Source of the DNA: Acetomicrobium thermoterrenum DSM 13490 | Lineage (GTDB): Bacteria > Synergistota > Synergistia > Synergistales > Acetomicrobiaceae | Assembly: GCF_900107215.1 (NCBI RefSeq) | Contig: NZ_FNPD01000001.1 | Span: forward strand, 236,757 to 300,756 | DNA: 64,000 nt | Direction: 5' to 3' | In this document: positions 28,034-36,950 of the stretch, piece by piece | Layout: every line of letters begins with the position of its first letter | How positions within the stretch are numbered: position 1 is the stretch's first letter | Notes under the pieces: generated by a model | Told to the model about the DNA's origin: nothing | Databases searched by the model: none | What the model saw: only the letters and a program-made list of their open reading frames with translations | Position numbers and translations under genes: made by a program

Positions 28034-28909
28034 ATGGGCGCGATGGAACGCAGGGTAGCAGATCTGTGGTTTACGGAATATCAAACGCCGAATCTAAGGC
28101 TTGGTCTGAGGATTAAAGATGTGCTTTTGAATAAACAATCGCCCTATCAGCACATATTGGTAGTTGATACTGATCAATACGGCAAGGTCTTGGTTTTGGA
28201 CGGAGCTATTCAGCTCACCGAAACCGATGAATTCTGCTACCACGAAATGATGGCTCACTTGGTGCTATGTGCACACCCCTGTCCTGAGCGGGTATTGGTC
28301 ATTGGAGGTGGGGACGGAGGAGTTGTGCGCGAGGCAATAAAGCATGAGGCCGTGAAAAAAGTAACATTAGTGGACATTGACGAAGACGTCATTAATACAT
28401 CGCGGACCTTTTTCCCAAACGTTTCTTGCGCTTTAGAGGACGAGAGAGTCGAAATCAAGCCCATGGATGCCCTTTTATACGTAAAAGAGCATTTCAACGA
28501 GTTCGATATCGTAATAATCGACAGCACCGATCCCGTAGATTTTGCCAGCGGCCTTTTCGAACCAGAATTTTATAAGGATGTTCACAAGGCGTTAAAGGAC
28601 GATGGGTTAATGATAGCTCAGACGGAATCCCCCTTTGCTGAGCCTAAGTTGCTCAGCGAGGCCTTTAAGGGCTTAAGAAGCGTCTTCGAAAACGTCTATT
28701 TGGCTTGGGGTGTTGTACCAACCTATCCCACCGGTTTTTGGACCTATTCAGTGGGAAGCAAAAGTATTGATCCCAGAATTCAAAGAAGATCGGCACCAAA
28801 AGGTACAAAATATTATAGTGATGATATGCATCCTTTAGCCTTTAAGTTGCCTCCCTTTGTTCGGGAAATTATAGATGGGGACAACTTGAAGGGGGCAAAA
28901 GCGGATTGA
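28034..28909 (+). CDS. speE: Aminopropyltransferase (spermidine synthase family)
   Basis: 291 residues. Transfers aminopropyl from decarboxylated SAM to putrescine, or in some thermophiles to agmatine. Motifs: QYGKVLVLDGAIQLTETDEF, YHEMMAH, the SAM site VIGGGDGGVVREAIKH and the catalytic Asp region DIVIIDSTDPV. Acceptor choice cannot be read safely from sequence. ATG 28034 lies 9-10 bases after GGAGGA; its stop overlaps the speB start codon. Confidence 0.95.
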   Translation: MGAMERRVADLWFTEYQTPNLRLGLRIKDVLLNKQSPYQHILVVDTDQYGKVLVLDGAIQLTETDEFCYHEMMAHLVLCAHPCPERVLVIGGGDGGVVREAIKHEAVKKVTLVDIDEDVINTSRTFFPNVSCALEDERVEIKPMDALLYVKEHFNEFDIVIIDSTDPVDFASGLFEPEFYKDVHKALKDDGLMIAQTESPFAEPKLLSEAFKGLRSVFENVYLAWGVVPTYPTGFWTYSVGSKSIDPRIQRRSAPKGTKYYSDDMHPLAFKLPPFVREIIDGDNLKGAKAD

Positions 28910-29763
28910 CTCGATTTTTGGAGAGCGGGTCTGGTTTCGCTAGTGCCGAATGGGTGATGTTTGGCGCTCCCTCCGATGCTACGGTATCGAGAAGAGGGGG
29001 AGCTCAATATGCTCCTGATGTCATCAGATGTGAATCCCATCACATCGAGAGCTATTCTCCATCCCTCGGTGGAGATCTTAAGGACGTATCCTTTGTCGAT
29101 CTGGGAAATGTCTTTCTATCGCCCGGCGATGTGCAAAGCTATTTGACGAAAGTTGAGAAGGTGGTCACTTCCTTTGCAGGCAAAGGAAAGAGGATTTTGA
29201 TGATCGGAGGAGATCACCTGGTAAGTCTTGCCGGGGTTAGAGGCGTGATTTCAAAGTATTCCGATCTGCACGTACTTCATTTCGATGCCCATGCCGATCT
29301 GCGCGATTTTTATTTAGGAAGCAGATACAGCCATGCTACTGTCATGCGAAGGGTAGCCGAATGTTTGGCCAAGTCAAAAAGGTTGCACCAATTTGCGATA
29401 CGTTCTGGTTCTAAGGAGGAAATCGAATGGGGGAAAAGAAACACCGATCTTCATTTGATGCAGCTATCTGAGCCTTTGAGAAAGGTGATAGACGAAATTG
29501 GCGATAGCCCCGTATATGTAAGCCTGGACATAGATGTACTGGACCCTTCTGTAGCTCCCGGAACCGGCACTCCTGAACCGAACGGCATAGGCGTTTCAGA
29601 CCTTTTCGACGTCCTTAGGTATATGAAGGGATTGAACGTAGTAGGCTTTGACCTGGTAGAGATTTCTCCCCCAAATGACGTGAATAATATAACGTCTTTA
29701 TTGGGGGCAAAAATTGTACGCGAGGTTTTAATCACGTTGGGAGGTGACAGCGTTGACCAATAA
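28906..29763 (+). CDS. speB: Agmatinase-family ureohydrolase
   Basis: Removes urea from agmatine (giving putrescine) or from N1-aminopropylagmatine (giving spermidine). 285 residues with the binuclear-manganese motifs [20 protein letters not shown] and [22 protein letters not shown]. The start is TTG 28906 overlapping the speE TGA, with AGGGGG upstream; no in-frame ATG exists nearby. It overlaps speD by 11 bases. Arginase or formiminoglutamase activity is less likely given the operon. Confidence 0.93.
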   Translation: MTRFLESGSGFASAEWVMFGAPSDATVSRRGGAQYAPDVIRCESHHIESYSPSLGGDLKDVSFVDLGNVFLSPGDVQSYLTKVEKVVTSFAGKGKRILMIGGDHLVSLAGVRGVISKYSDLHVLHFDAHADLRDFYLGSRYSHATVMRRVAECLAKSKRLHQFAIRSGSKEEIEWGKRNTDLHLMQLSEPLRKVIDEIGDSPVYVSLDIDVLDPSVAPGTGTPEPNGIGVSDLFDVLRYMKGLNVVGFDLVEISPPNDVNNITSLLGAKIVREVLITLGGDSVDQ

Positions 29764-30172
29764 TCAAGCGCTTGGAAGACATATTTTGATGGAAGCTTAC
29801 GATTGCGAGTACGATGTGCTCGACGATATGAGGGGAATTCAAAATGCCATGATCGAAGCAGCAGAACGTACCGGTGCCACTGTAGTGGATGTGGCATTCA
29901 GGAAATTCGAACCTTACGGTGTTAGCGGTGTTGTGGTGATTTCGGAATCGCACCTGGCCATTCATACCTGGCCGGAATTTGGTTACGCTGCTATCGACCT
30001 CTTCACTTGCGGTGATAAAGCGGATCCCTGGAAAGCGTTCGAATATTTGTCCAATCATTTTAAACCGAAGAAGATAACGACAATGGAGATAAGGAGAGGT
30101 AATCTCATAGCCTCTGATAATAAAAATTGCGTATCGATTGATTCAGCAAAAGAGGCCTTCAGCGGCAAGTAA
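29753..30172 (+). CDS. speD: S-adenosylmethionine decarboxylase proenzyme
   Basis: Provides decarboxylated SAM for SpeE. About 139 residues, the small bacterial class 1b. The autocleavage site is in [14 protein letters not shown]: Glu65-Ser66, with Ser66 becoming pyruvoyl; the conserved His71 and Cys86 (TCG) follow. A GTG at 29744 also opens the frame, but GGGAGG (29739-29744) is correctly spaced for TTG 29753, which also gives the normal N-terminus ahead of LGRHIL. Last gene of the operon before a hairpin. Confidence 0.94.
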   Translation: MTNNQALGRHILMEAYDCEYDVLDDMRGIQNAMIEAAERTGATVVDVAFRKFEPYGVSGVVVISESHLAIHTWPEFGYAAIDLFTCGDKADPWKAFEYLSNHFKPKKITTMEIRRGNLIASDNKNCVSIDSAKEAFSGK

Positions 30173-30190
30173 AATAACAGTTTGGATAAG

Positions 30191-30222
30191 AAGGACATAG
30201 ACGGTGAGCGCTTTGTCCTTTT
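30191..30222 (+). terminator. Hairpin after speD
   Basis: AAGGACA (30191-30197) pairs with TGTCCTT (30214-30220), 16-base loop, then TT-G-ATTT. A second possible stem GCGCTT/AAGCGC overlaps it. A moderate terminator between the polyamine operon and arcA. Confidence 0.5.
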
Positions 30223-30317
30223 GATTTAACGGAAGCGCCCTTTTAAGCTCTGAATAAATATGATAAACTTTTGAGGTAAGTTTGTTTATTATATTTCATC
30301 CGACGGTGGTGAGAGAA

Positions 30318-31550
30318 GTGGATGACAGCGGCAGAAAATTGTATGTAGGCTCGGAAATCGGAAAGCTTAGAAGGGTGCTTCTTCACAGGCCCGGTTTGGA
30401 GTTGTCCCGTTTGACCATCGATAACAAGGACGAATTGCTCTTTGACGATATCCTTTGGGTGGAAGAAGCTCAGAAGGAGCACGATGCCTTCGCTGATCTG
30501 CTACGGGATAACGGCATTGAGGTAGTTTATTTTCGTAATTGCTTAGCTCATATATTGAAGGAAGACGAAACTCGTAAGTGTCTGCTCGATGAGGTGCTAG
30601 CTTTGGAGGCGCTGGATCATCATTTGAAGGAATCCCTTATCAAGGCTTTGTTTGAGATGCCTCCAGCCGAACTTTCCGAAGTACTCATTGCCGGCTTGAC
30701 TGTTTCAGAGGCCAAAGATCTCGTAGGCAACGTAAAAAGCCTCTGCTTATTGACGGCGGAAGAGACTGATTTTCTGATCAAACCCCTTCCGAATGTCCTT
30801 TTTCAGCGCGACCCCTTCTCGTTTATAAAAGACGGGGTCGTTATAAGCGTCATGCGTTTCGAAGCTAGAAGGAAAGAGCCTTTATATGCAAAGTACATAT
30901 TCAATCACCATCCCTATTTTTCGGGTTTGAAGATAATTTATGGAGAGGAAACGACCAATGTACACCCCTATTTCATAGAAGGCGGAGACATATTGGTTTT
31001 ATCTGACGAGGTCATAGCCATTGGGATAAGCCAGAGAACAACCCCCGGAGCAATACAGGTAGTGGGGCGTAAGCTTGCAAAGGAGTTGGGCATAAAGAAA
31101 GTCTTGGCTGTTGACATTCCCAAGGTTCGAGTCTATATGCATTTGGATACAGTGTTCACAATGGTAGATAGAAACTGTTTTGTGATATATCCGGGCATTA
31201 GGGACAGCGTGCGAGTCTGGGAAATATCCTATGACGAAAATGGAAGGGTAGTAGATTTGACTGAATCTGAAGATCTTTTAGAGACCATGAAACGCAACCT
31301 GCAACTGGATACGATCAACTTCGTTCAAACCGGTGGCGGTGATCCCATTGCTGCTGCAAGAGAACAATGGAACGATGGCACAAACACCTTTGCCATAGCG
31401 CCGGGAGTGGTAGTGACATACAGGCGAAATACGGTCACAAACCAAGAGCTTAGAGCCAATGGGATAAAGGTGTATGAGATTAAAGGGGCAGAGCTTGGGC
31501 GCGGGCGAGGCGGACCTAGATGCATGTCCATGCCTTTGCTTAGAGATTAA
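30318..31550 (+). CDS. arcA: Arginine deiminase
   Basis: Hydrolyses arginine to citrulline and ammonia. 410 residues; motifs [15 protein letters not shown] near the N-terminus, [30 protein letters not shown] and the catalytic cysteine loop GPRCMSMPL at the C-terminus. The frame is open from TTG 30282, but that region precedes or overlaps possible promoter elements; GTG 30318, just after GGTGGTGAG, gives a normal-length N-terminus. GTG 30306 and 30309 are alternatives. Followed 22 bases later by ornithine carbamoyltransferase, the next enzyme of the pathway. Confidence 0.94.
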   Translation: MDDSGRKLYVGSEIGKLRRVLLHRPGLELSRLTIDNKDELLFDDILWVEEAQKEHDAFADLLRDNGIEVVYFRNCLAHILKEDETRKCLLDEVLALEALDHHLKESLIKALFEMPPAELSEVLIAGLTVSEAKDLVGNVKSLCLLTAEETDFLIKPLPNVLFQRDPFSFIKDGVVISVMRFEARRKEPLYAKYIFNHHPYFSGLKIIYGEETTNVHPYFIEGGDILVLSDEVIAIGISQRTTPGAIQVVGRKLAKELGIKKVLAVDIPKVRVYMHLDTVFTMVDRNCFVIYPGIRDSVRVWEISYDENGRVVDLTESEDLLETMKRNLQLDTINFVQTGGGDPIAAAREQWNDGTNTFAIAPGVVVTYRRNTVTNQELRANGIKVYEIKGAELGRGRGGPRCMSMPLLRD

Positions 31551-31572
31551 TTTGAGAAGGGGGTTGTGAGCT

Positions 31573-32517
31573 ATGCCTGTTAATTTACGTGGACGTCATT
31601 TGCTGTGGTTGAAAGATTATCAGCCTGAGGAGATAAGGTTTCTTTTGGATTTAGCCGTTTCGCTGAAGGCAAAAAAAAGATCGGGTGTCAAGGGTAATTT
31701 GTTAGCCGGAAAAAACGTGGCATTGATTTTCGAAAAGCCATCGACGAGGACCAGATGCGCCTTTACCGTGGCCTGCCTCGACGAAGGAGGGCATGCCGAA
31801 TATCTGGGCAAGAATGACATCCAACTTGGCCACAAGGAGGATGTCAGAGACACTGCCAGGGTATTGGGCAGGATGTTTGACGGAATACAGTTTAGAGGTT
31901 TTAAGCAGTCTACAGTGGAAGAACTGGCCAGATTTGCCGGTGTTCCCGTCTGGAACGGGCTTACCGATAGTTACCATCCAACGCAGGCTTTGGCCGATGT
32001 GATGACAATCCAGGAAAATTTCGGTGACGTAAAGGGATTGAAACTTGTGTACGTTGGAGACGGAAGGAACAACGTCGCCAATTCTTTGATGATAATTTCC
32101 TCCAAGTTGGGGATGCATTTCGTTATAGCTGCTCCCAAAGAGCTCTATCCTAACGAAGCGCTGCTTAAAGAGTGCAGGTCGGAAGGAGAAAAGCACGGCG
32201 CTGTTATAGAAGTCTTTGAAGATCCTCGTGAAGCCGTAAAGGGGGCTCATGCGGTCTATACTGACGTTTGGGCATCTATGGGAGAGGAGGAAAAACTTGC
32301 CGAACGTATCAAGTTGTTGAGGCCCTATCAGGTAAATAGCGATTTAATGAGTCTTGCTGACAAAGACGCCATATTTTTGCACTGCCTGCCGGCGGTCAAG
32401 GGCAACGAGGTTACTGAAGAAGTTTTTGAATCTGCGCAATCGAAGGTATTCGACGAAGCCGAAAACAGGCTTCATACTATAAAGGCTGTAATTGTAGCAA
32501 CGATAGGCAATCTATAA
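31573..32517 (+). CDS. argF/arcB: Ornithine carbamoyltransferase
   Basis: 314 residues. Carbamoyl-phosphate loop STRTR (57-61), KNDIQLGHKED, HPTQALADVMT and the ornithine loop HCLPAVKGNEV identify OTCase rather than aspartate carbamoyltransferase. Directly after arcA, so a catabolic role (citrulline to ornithine plus carbamoyl phosphate) is likely, though OTCases work both ways and biosynthetic ArgF is equally possible by sequence. No carbamate kinase or arginine/ornithine antiporter gene is next to it. A strong terminator follows. Confidence 0.94.
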   Translation: MPVNLRGRHLLWLKDYQPEEIRFLLDLAVSLKAKKRSGVKGNLLAGKNVALIFEKPSTRTRCAFTVACLDEGGHAEYLGKNDIQLGHKEDVRDTARVLGRMFDGIQFRGFKQSTVEELARFAGVPVWNGLTDSYHPTQALADVMTIQENFGDVKGLKLVYVGDGRNNVANSLMIISSKLGMHFVIAAPKELYPNEALLKECRSEGEKHGAVIEVFEDPREAVKGAHAVYTDVWASMGEEEKLAERIKLLRPYQVNSDLMSLADKDAIFLHCLPAVKGNEVTEEVFESAQSKVFDEAENRLHTIKAVIVATIGNL

Positions 32518-32530
32518 ACAATAAAGGACA

Positions 32531-32563
32531 AAAAAAGCGAGCAGGTATCCTGCTCGCTTTTTT
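32531..32563. terminator. Strong bidirectional terminator between OTCase and nikR
   Basis: Perfect 15-bp stem AAAAAAGCGAGCAGG / CCTGCTCGCTTTTTT with a 3-base loop; T-runs on both strands. Ends the OTCase transcript and probably the convergent nikR transcript. Confidence 0.92.
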
Positions 32564-32585
32564 CAAAGGGTTGCACTTGAGGTAC

Positions 32586-32990
32586 TTATATGTTTACCAT
32601 TGAAGTTCTTATTTCCTTTATCCCCTTTAATGAATTTAAGTCGATCAGGAATCTTTTGATCTCGTCGATTTCTCCTAATAATATGATTGCCTCAAGACAG
32701 TTGGAATGATCTATATGAACGTGGGTAGTGCAAACTATTATATGACCGTATTTGTGTTGAATGGATGTAATTTCAGAAACGGCGTCGTGTCTGTGATGGT
32801 CGTATATTACCGTTACAGTACCGCTCACTATACCTTCCTGGGATTCCCATTTAGATTGGGCTATGAAAGATCGCATCATCTGTCTCAGGGCCTCGGAACG
32901 GTTGACCATGCCATGGCTATGAAGCCATCTTTCAAATTCGTCCAACAATGATTTAGGTATGGATATGCTAAACCTAACGAGCTCTTCCAT
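32586..32990 (-). CDS. nikR: Nickel-responsive regulator NikR
   Basis: 134 residues. N-terminal ribbon-helix-helix DNA-binding domain (VRFSISIPKSLLDEFERWL), C-terminal ACT-like nickel domain with ligands His79, His90, His92 and Cys98 in the exact spacing known for NikR (HKYG...THVHIDHSNCLE). ATG 32990 follows GAGGGAGG. Stands alone; no nickel transporter, hydrogenase or urease gene is in the window, so its targets are elsewhere. Starts 39 bases from the divergent gene at 33030. Confidence 0.95.
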   Translation of the reverse strand: MEELVRFSISIPKSLLDEFERWLHSHGMVNRSEALRQMMRSFIAQSKWESQEGIVSGTVTVIYDHHRHDAVSEITSIQHKYGHIIVCTTHVHIDHSNCLEAIILLGEIDEIKRFLIDLNSLKGIKEIRTSMVNI

Positions 32991-33029
32991 GTAGGTTTGC
33001 CTCCCTCGAAAAAAAGGTGATCTGGAAAG

Positions 33030-33572
33030 ATGAGAAACAATTTAAGTGTAGCATTAACCGCTTTATCTGTCGAAGAATTCGCCAAAGAAGATTTAAGCAG
33101 TACAAATTTGGTTTTTATATGCCCGCTAAGCGTCGAAGGGGAAGGGCGGAATATATCCAACCTTGCCTCAAAAAAGATATGCTGGATTGCCGGTTCTACC
33201 GTCGGTCAAGACGGGCTATTGAGGCAATTTCTATATAATGATGCCGGCATTTTGGAAAAAGACAGCTTCGACGTTTATCCATTTTTTTTGTTTGGCAACA
33301 AAGTCTTGCTCCTTTCCTACGATGCATTGCAAATCCCATCGAGGTGGAAGATATATAATATGGCCCCTGATTTGTTGCTTCTTTCAAGCATTACGATCGC
33401 TGAAGAAATTGCGGAATTGAGGCTTAAGCTTAAAGCTTTGGCGGGAGATTGGAAAGTTAATATAGCCTGCGCTTTTTCCCTTCCGAAGGGAAAGCGGCGA
33501 TTTGTAGCCTTTTCAGCAAAGGGAGAGGAAGTTCGTTTTCAAGATTCCGCATTTGCAGTCTGGAGGGTTTAA
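33030..33572 (+). CDS. Unrecognised 180-residue protein next to nikR
   Basis: I do not recognise this family. The ATG at 33030 has AAGGTGAT upstream and the frame uses codons like its neighbours. It alternates hydrophobic strands and charged helices (NLVFICPLS; KICWIAGST; PDLLLLSSITIAEEIAELRLKLKALA; VNIACAFSLP; RFVAFSAKGEEVRF), with no signal peptide or membrane helix. The strand order and the final pair resemble a shortened nitrilase-like fold, which would be interesting beside nadE (nitrilase domains supply ammonia to some NAD synthetases), but no clear Glu-Lys-Cys triad is visible. Divergent from nikR, convergent with the radical SAM gene. Confidence 0.7.
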   Translation: MRNNLSVALTALSVEEFAKEDLSSTNLVFICPLSVEGEGRNISNLASKKICWIAGSTVGQDGLLRQFLYNDAGILEKDSFDVYPFFLFGNKVLLLSYDALQIPSRWKIYNMAPDLLLLSSITIAEEIAELRLKLKALAGDWKVNIACAFSLPKGKRRFVAFSAKGEEVRFQDSAFAVWRV

Positions 33573-33594
33573 ATTTCTGTTGTAGAATTGACTT

Positions 33595-35277
33595 TTATAA
33601 AGCTGTAAATATTTTCAAACCTTCCGCAACCTCTTCGTCGTCAATTGCTTCCTTAAGCTTTTCAAAGGAGGCAAAAGGCCTTTGGCTTATTATGCGAGAT
33701 GCTCGGGCTCTTCCTATTCCAGGTATGGCGGTGAGGGAGCCGGGCGGGCAGCTGTTTAAATCCAGCGGGAAGGGGACGGCCGTAAGGGAACGTCTTCCGT
33801 AGTCTGTGACAGCTGCGTCAATTACGGTCCCCAGAGGTAAGGTATCATCGACAACTCCAACCAAAAGCGGATATGTAGCAAGTTGCCTGCCGAAGGAAAG
33901 ATTGCCTACCTTTTCCTCGATCCGCAGATTCTTTATTATACAGCCCAATGGAGCCAGGCGTTTCAAAAGGGGTTGGTCGATTTGGCTTCTTACCCATTCT
34001 TTCCATTTTTTGTAATGGTTTTCTTTTATTCTGCTGGGATATTTGTCGATGAGAACTTTAAGAGGGGTGTTTTCAAATAGCATTGGTTTTCTGATGTTTA
34101 TCCTTCGTAACATTAGTCCTTCTTCAAGGATGCGGGCCAAAAATTCGGCGTGAAGCTTTAAGGATTCGTTGCTGTCTCCTGCAAGCCCTACCAGGAAGTT
34201 CAACCCCGGTAAAAGTTTGGGCAGGCTTCTTGGGGTAGGTCTCCATCCTCCGATTTCGTTCACCACTTTTACGGCAAAGAGGGCCTCATCGAAGTTTACC
34301 TTTAAATTGTTGATATTCCTTACGAAGGGGTGTAAATTTTCGATGCCGAAGGAAAGAACATCGCCCTCGGTGTTGTATTTTGATATTATTTCAATAGCTT
34401 CTGCTGCCGCATCGGGAAAATCGACTATCGTTCTAGGGTTTGCGTTGTCGGTATGAAGCGTCATCAGTTGGGGGCACGCTTCTCGTGCCTGACTGTAAAG
34501 ATCTCTCAAGGCATAGGTATTTGGTTTTCTTTTGTTATCATGAGTTGTGCCTTGATATGTCAGTATATTGGAACATCTGCCAAACCTGAAGGCTCTGATG
34601 CCAAAATTGTAAAGTGCCCTCATCTCGTCCAATACATCGGAGATAGGCCTTTCCTCAATTTTCATCGAAGTTCCTTCGGTACAGAAGCTGCAAGGGACAC
34701 CACCTTTGTCGCATCCCCTGGATAACTCAAGTTCCGCCATCACCCAGGGGTACCAGGGGTGCAGTTTAACAACTTCACTTCCCAAGACGCTCCAAAGCCT
34801 AATCTTTTCGTACGTCCTCCTGGCGCGAAGGTCTACGTCATTTTTTGTTAAAAATTGATATAGTGCTTCTTCAGGGTCGCCTGTTACGACAAAATCGATG
34901 TTGTCAGCGGAAATGGCCAAGGCTTCTTTCCCGCCCCGCAAAGCATACCCGGAAGTTATCGGGCCTCCCAGAAAAAGGGAGCCCCGCCTCTTCAAAGAGG
35001 AATTTTTTTGAAGTTCACTTAAGAGCAAGGGTGTGCCGCCTCTGTAGCGGCCGGGCACGGAAAGTCCGGCCACGATTACAATTACATCTGCTCTTCTCAA
35101 CATCTCTTCCACAGGCTTCGGATCTTCTCTCCATTGATCGCAGGTATAATAGGCTATTTCGTAATCAAAAAGTTTTAAAACGCCGGCGGAATAGCGGACG
35201 TAAGGCGATATATATGGAGGCACTCCAAAGCAAGCCGGTTCGTCCACGTATCCATCAAATATCAATCCTAGGGGCAT
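33595..35277 (-). CDS. Radical SAM protein with C-terminal helix-hairpin-helix (COG1031-like)
   Basis: 560 residues. N-terminal region like a B12-binding-type Rossmann part (about 1-145; VIVIVAGLSVPGRY, LFLGGPITSG); radical SAM core whose cluster cysteines are Cys189, Cys196 and Cys199, spaced CX6CX2C (GCDKGGVPCSFC) rather than CX3CX2C; a TRAM-like or beta segment (about 440-500); and a C-terminal helix-hairpin-helix DNA/RNA-binding motif (LTAIPGIGRARASRI, about 512-527). This architecture matches the mostly archaeal COG1031 family of unknown function. ATG 35277 follows GAGGTG. Monocistronic, divergent from nadE. Confidence 0.85.
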   Translation of the reverse strand: MPLGLIFDGYVDEPACFGVPPYISPYVRYSAGVLKLFDYEIAYYTCDQWREDPKPVEEMLRRADVIVIVAGLSVPGRYRGGTPLLLSELQKNSSLKRRGSLFLGGPITSGYALRGGKEALAISADNIDFVVTGDPEEALYQFLTKNDVDLRARRTYEKIRLWSVLGSEVVKLHPWYPWVMAELELSRGCDKGGVPCSFCTEGTSMKIEERPISDVLDEMRALYNFGIRAFRFGRCSNILTYQGTTHDNKRKPNTYALRDLYSQAREACPQLMTLHTDNANPRTIVDFPDAAAEAIEIISKYNTEGDVLSFGIENLHPFVRNINNLKVNFDEALFAVKVVNEIGGWRPTPRSLPKLLPGLNFLVGLAGDSNESLKLHAEFLARILEEGLMLRRINIRKPMLFENTPLKVLIDKYPSRIKENHYKKWKEWVRSQIDQPLLKRLAPLGCIIKNLRIEEKVGNLSFGRQLATYPLLVGVVDDTLPLGTVIDAAVTDYGRRSLTAVPFPLDLNSCPPGSLTAIPGIGRARASRIISQRPFASFEKLKEAIDDEEVAEGLKIFTAL

Positions 35278-35349
35278 GCAAACACCTCAGTTCTTCTGCT
35301 TTGTTTGCCCATCATCAGGCGGTTTTTCCATATTGTGCTAAAATTTATA

Positions 35350-35378
35350 TCAACATCGCAGATAAAATTAAGTATAGT
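35350..35378 (+). promoter_or_regulatory. Candidate promoter of nadE
   Basis: TCAACA (35350-35355), 17 bases, TATAGT (35373-35378), 22 bases before the GTG start. Confidence 0.4.
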
Positions 35379-35400
35379 AAAATTTTCGGGGGGTGCCAAC

Positions 35401-36141
35401 GTGAAGAATATCTATAGAGACCCTCAATTTTTGAGGGAAAGGATAACGACCTGGATAAGGGATAAAGTTGAAGAAGCAGGAGTCAGGGGAGTAGTCTTTG
35501 GGTTGAGCGGCGGCCTGGATTCCTCCGTTCTTGCCTTGCTGGCGAAGGATGCCTTAGGGTATGATAATATCTTGGGAATAGTAATGCCATGCGAGAGCCA
35601 ACCGGAGGATGAGGAGTATGCTCTTTTATTGGCCGAACGTTGCGGAGTGCCCGTTCAAAAGGTCGACTTGACTGCGACGTTTTATTCGTTTATTGGTGTC
35701 CTCCCCTTTGAGAAAGAAAGGATGAAGCCTTTGGCCATAGCAAACGTAAAGCCGAGGCTTAGAATGACAACTCTTTATTTTTTCGCCCAAAATTGCAGCT
35801 TTCTTGTGTGTGGCGCGGGCAATAAGGACGAGTTGGAGTTGGGCTATTTCACCAAATACGGCGACAGCGGTGTAGATCTCCTTCCCATGGGCGATCTACT
35901 GAAGGGCGAAGTCAGACTCCTTGCGGATCATCTCGGAGTACCTGCTCCTATTATTGAGAGAGCTCCCTCTGCAGGCTTGTGGCCTGGACAAAGGGATGAA
36001 GATGAAATAGGAGCATCTTACGATGCAGTAGACAGATATTTGACTACTGGGGAGGGGGATGAGAGAGTCAGAGATATCGTCGAGCGAGCAAGAAGGAGCA
36101 GCGAACACAAGCGGAGAATGCCTCCTATTTGTAAAATTTGA
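35401..36141 (+). CDS. nadE: NAD synthetase (ammonia-dependent form)
   Basis: Final step of NAD synthesis, amidating deaminoNAD. 246 residues with the PP-loop FGLSGGLDSSVLALLA (about 34), CGAGNKDELELGYFTKYGDSGVDLLPMGDL split as GAGNKDELELGYFTKYGD and VDLLPMGDLLKGEVR. There is no N-terminal glutaminase domain, so it should use free ammonia. The open frame begins at 35305, but GGGGGG directly upstream and family length set the start at GTG 35401. Confidence 0.95.
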   Translation: MKNIYRDPQFLRERITTWIRDKVEEAGVRGVVFGLSGGLDSSVLALLAKDALGYDNILGIVMPCESQPEDEEYALLLAERCGVPVQKVDLTATFYSFIGVLPFEKERMKPLAIANVKPRLRMTTLYFFAQNCSFLVCGAGNKDELELGYFTKYGDSGVDLLPMGDLLKGEVRLLADHLGVPAPIIERAPSAGLWPGQRDEDEIGASYDAVDRYLTTGEGDERVRDIVERARRSSEHKRRMPPICKI

Positions 36142-36193
36142 ATTTCCTTGAGGACTCGTAAAAGCGAGTTACATTGACTAGGGGTGATAGTGA

Positions 36194-36946
36194 ATGTCCG
36201 GTCATTCTAAATGGGCAAATATAAAGTACAGAAAGGCTGCGCAGGATTCAAAGCGCGGTAAATTGTTTCAAAAATTGGTGAGGGCCATCATTACTGCCGC
36301 TAGAGAGGGTGGAGGAGATCCCTCTGCTAACATTGCCCTTAAAAATGCCATTGAAAAGGCAAAAGAGGCCAACGTTCCCATGGAAAACATACAAAAGGCC
36401 ATAAAACGTGGTACTGGCGAGTTGGAGGGAGCTTCCTACGAATATGTTATGTACGAGGGATACGGTCCAGGCGGAGTGGCCATTCTAGTCGAGGCTACTA
36501 CCGACAACAGAAACCGCACAGCATCGGAGATGCGTTTTATCTTTACCCGTCATGGAGGTTCCTTGGGAGAGGCGGGTTGCGTCTCCTGGATCTTCGAAAA
36601 GAGAGGGGCTATTTATATTCCCTCTCAAGTTGACGAAGACGAACTGCTTCTGACGGCAGCAGAGGCAGGTGCCATGGACGTTGTCAAGGAAGACTCGTCT
36701 TTCATTGTATATACAGAACCGTCGGCTCTGAACGAAGTCAGCGAATTTCTCGCTAAACAAGGATATCCCATAGATCGCTGCGAAATGGCCATGATACCTA
36801 AAACTACGGTTCAGGTGTCCGATACGGGGGAGGCATCAAAGCTCCTGAAGCTTTTGGACGCCTTGGAGGATCACGACGACGTTCAAAATGTCTATGCCAA
36901 TTTTGATATTCCGGACGAGATCTTCGAACAACTAGAGAGCGCTTAA
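36194..36946 (+). CDS. yebC: YebC/PmpR-family protein
   Basis: 250 residues; MSGHSKWANIKYRKAAQDSK, the fixed N-terminus of the family, plus GYGPGGVAILVEATTDNRNRT. Recent work links YebC proteins to relief of ribosome stalling as well as transcription control. ATG 36194 follows AGGGGTGAT. Located directly before ruvC, a very common arrangement. Confidence 0.95.
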   Translation: MSGHSKWANIKYRKAAQDSKRGKLFQKLVRAIITAAREGGGDPSANIALKNAIEKAKEANVPMENIQKAIKRGTGELEGASYEYVMYEGYGPGGVAILVEATTDNRNRTASEMRFIFTRHGGSLGEAGCVSWIFEKRGAIYIPSQVDEDELLLTAAEAGAMDVVKEDSSFIVYTEPSALNEVSEFLAKQGYPIDRCEMAMIPKTTVQVSDTGEASKLLKLLDALEDHDDVQNVYANFDIPDEIFEQLESA

Positions 36947-36950
36947 ATTT

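Noticed and set aside
32991..33029. NikR operator between nikR and the divergent gene
   Set aside because: No GTATGA-N16-TCATAC-like palindrome in the 39-base gap.
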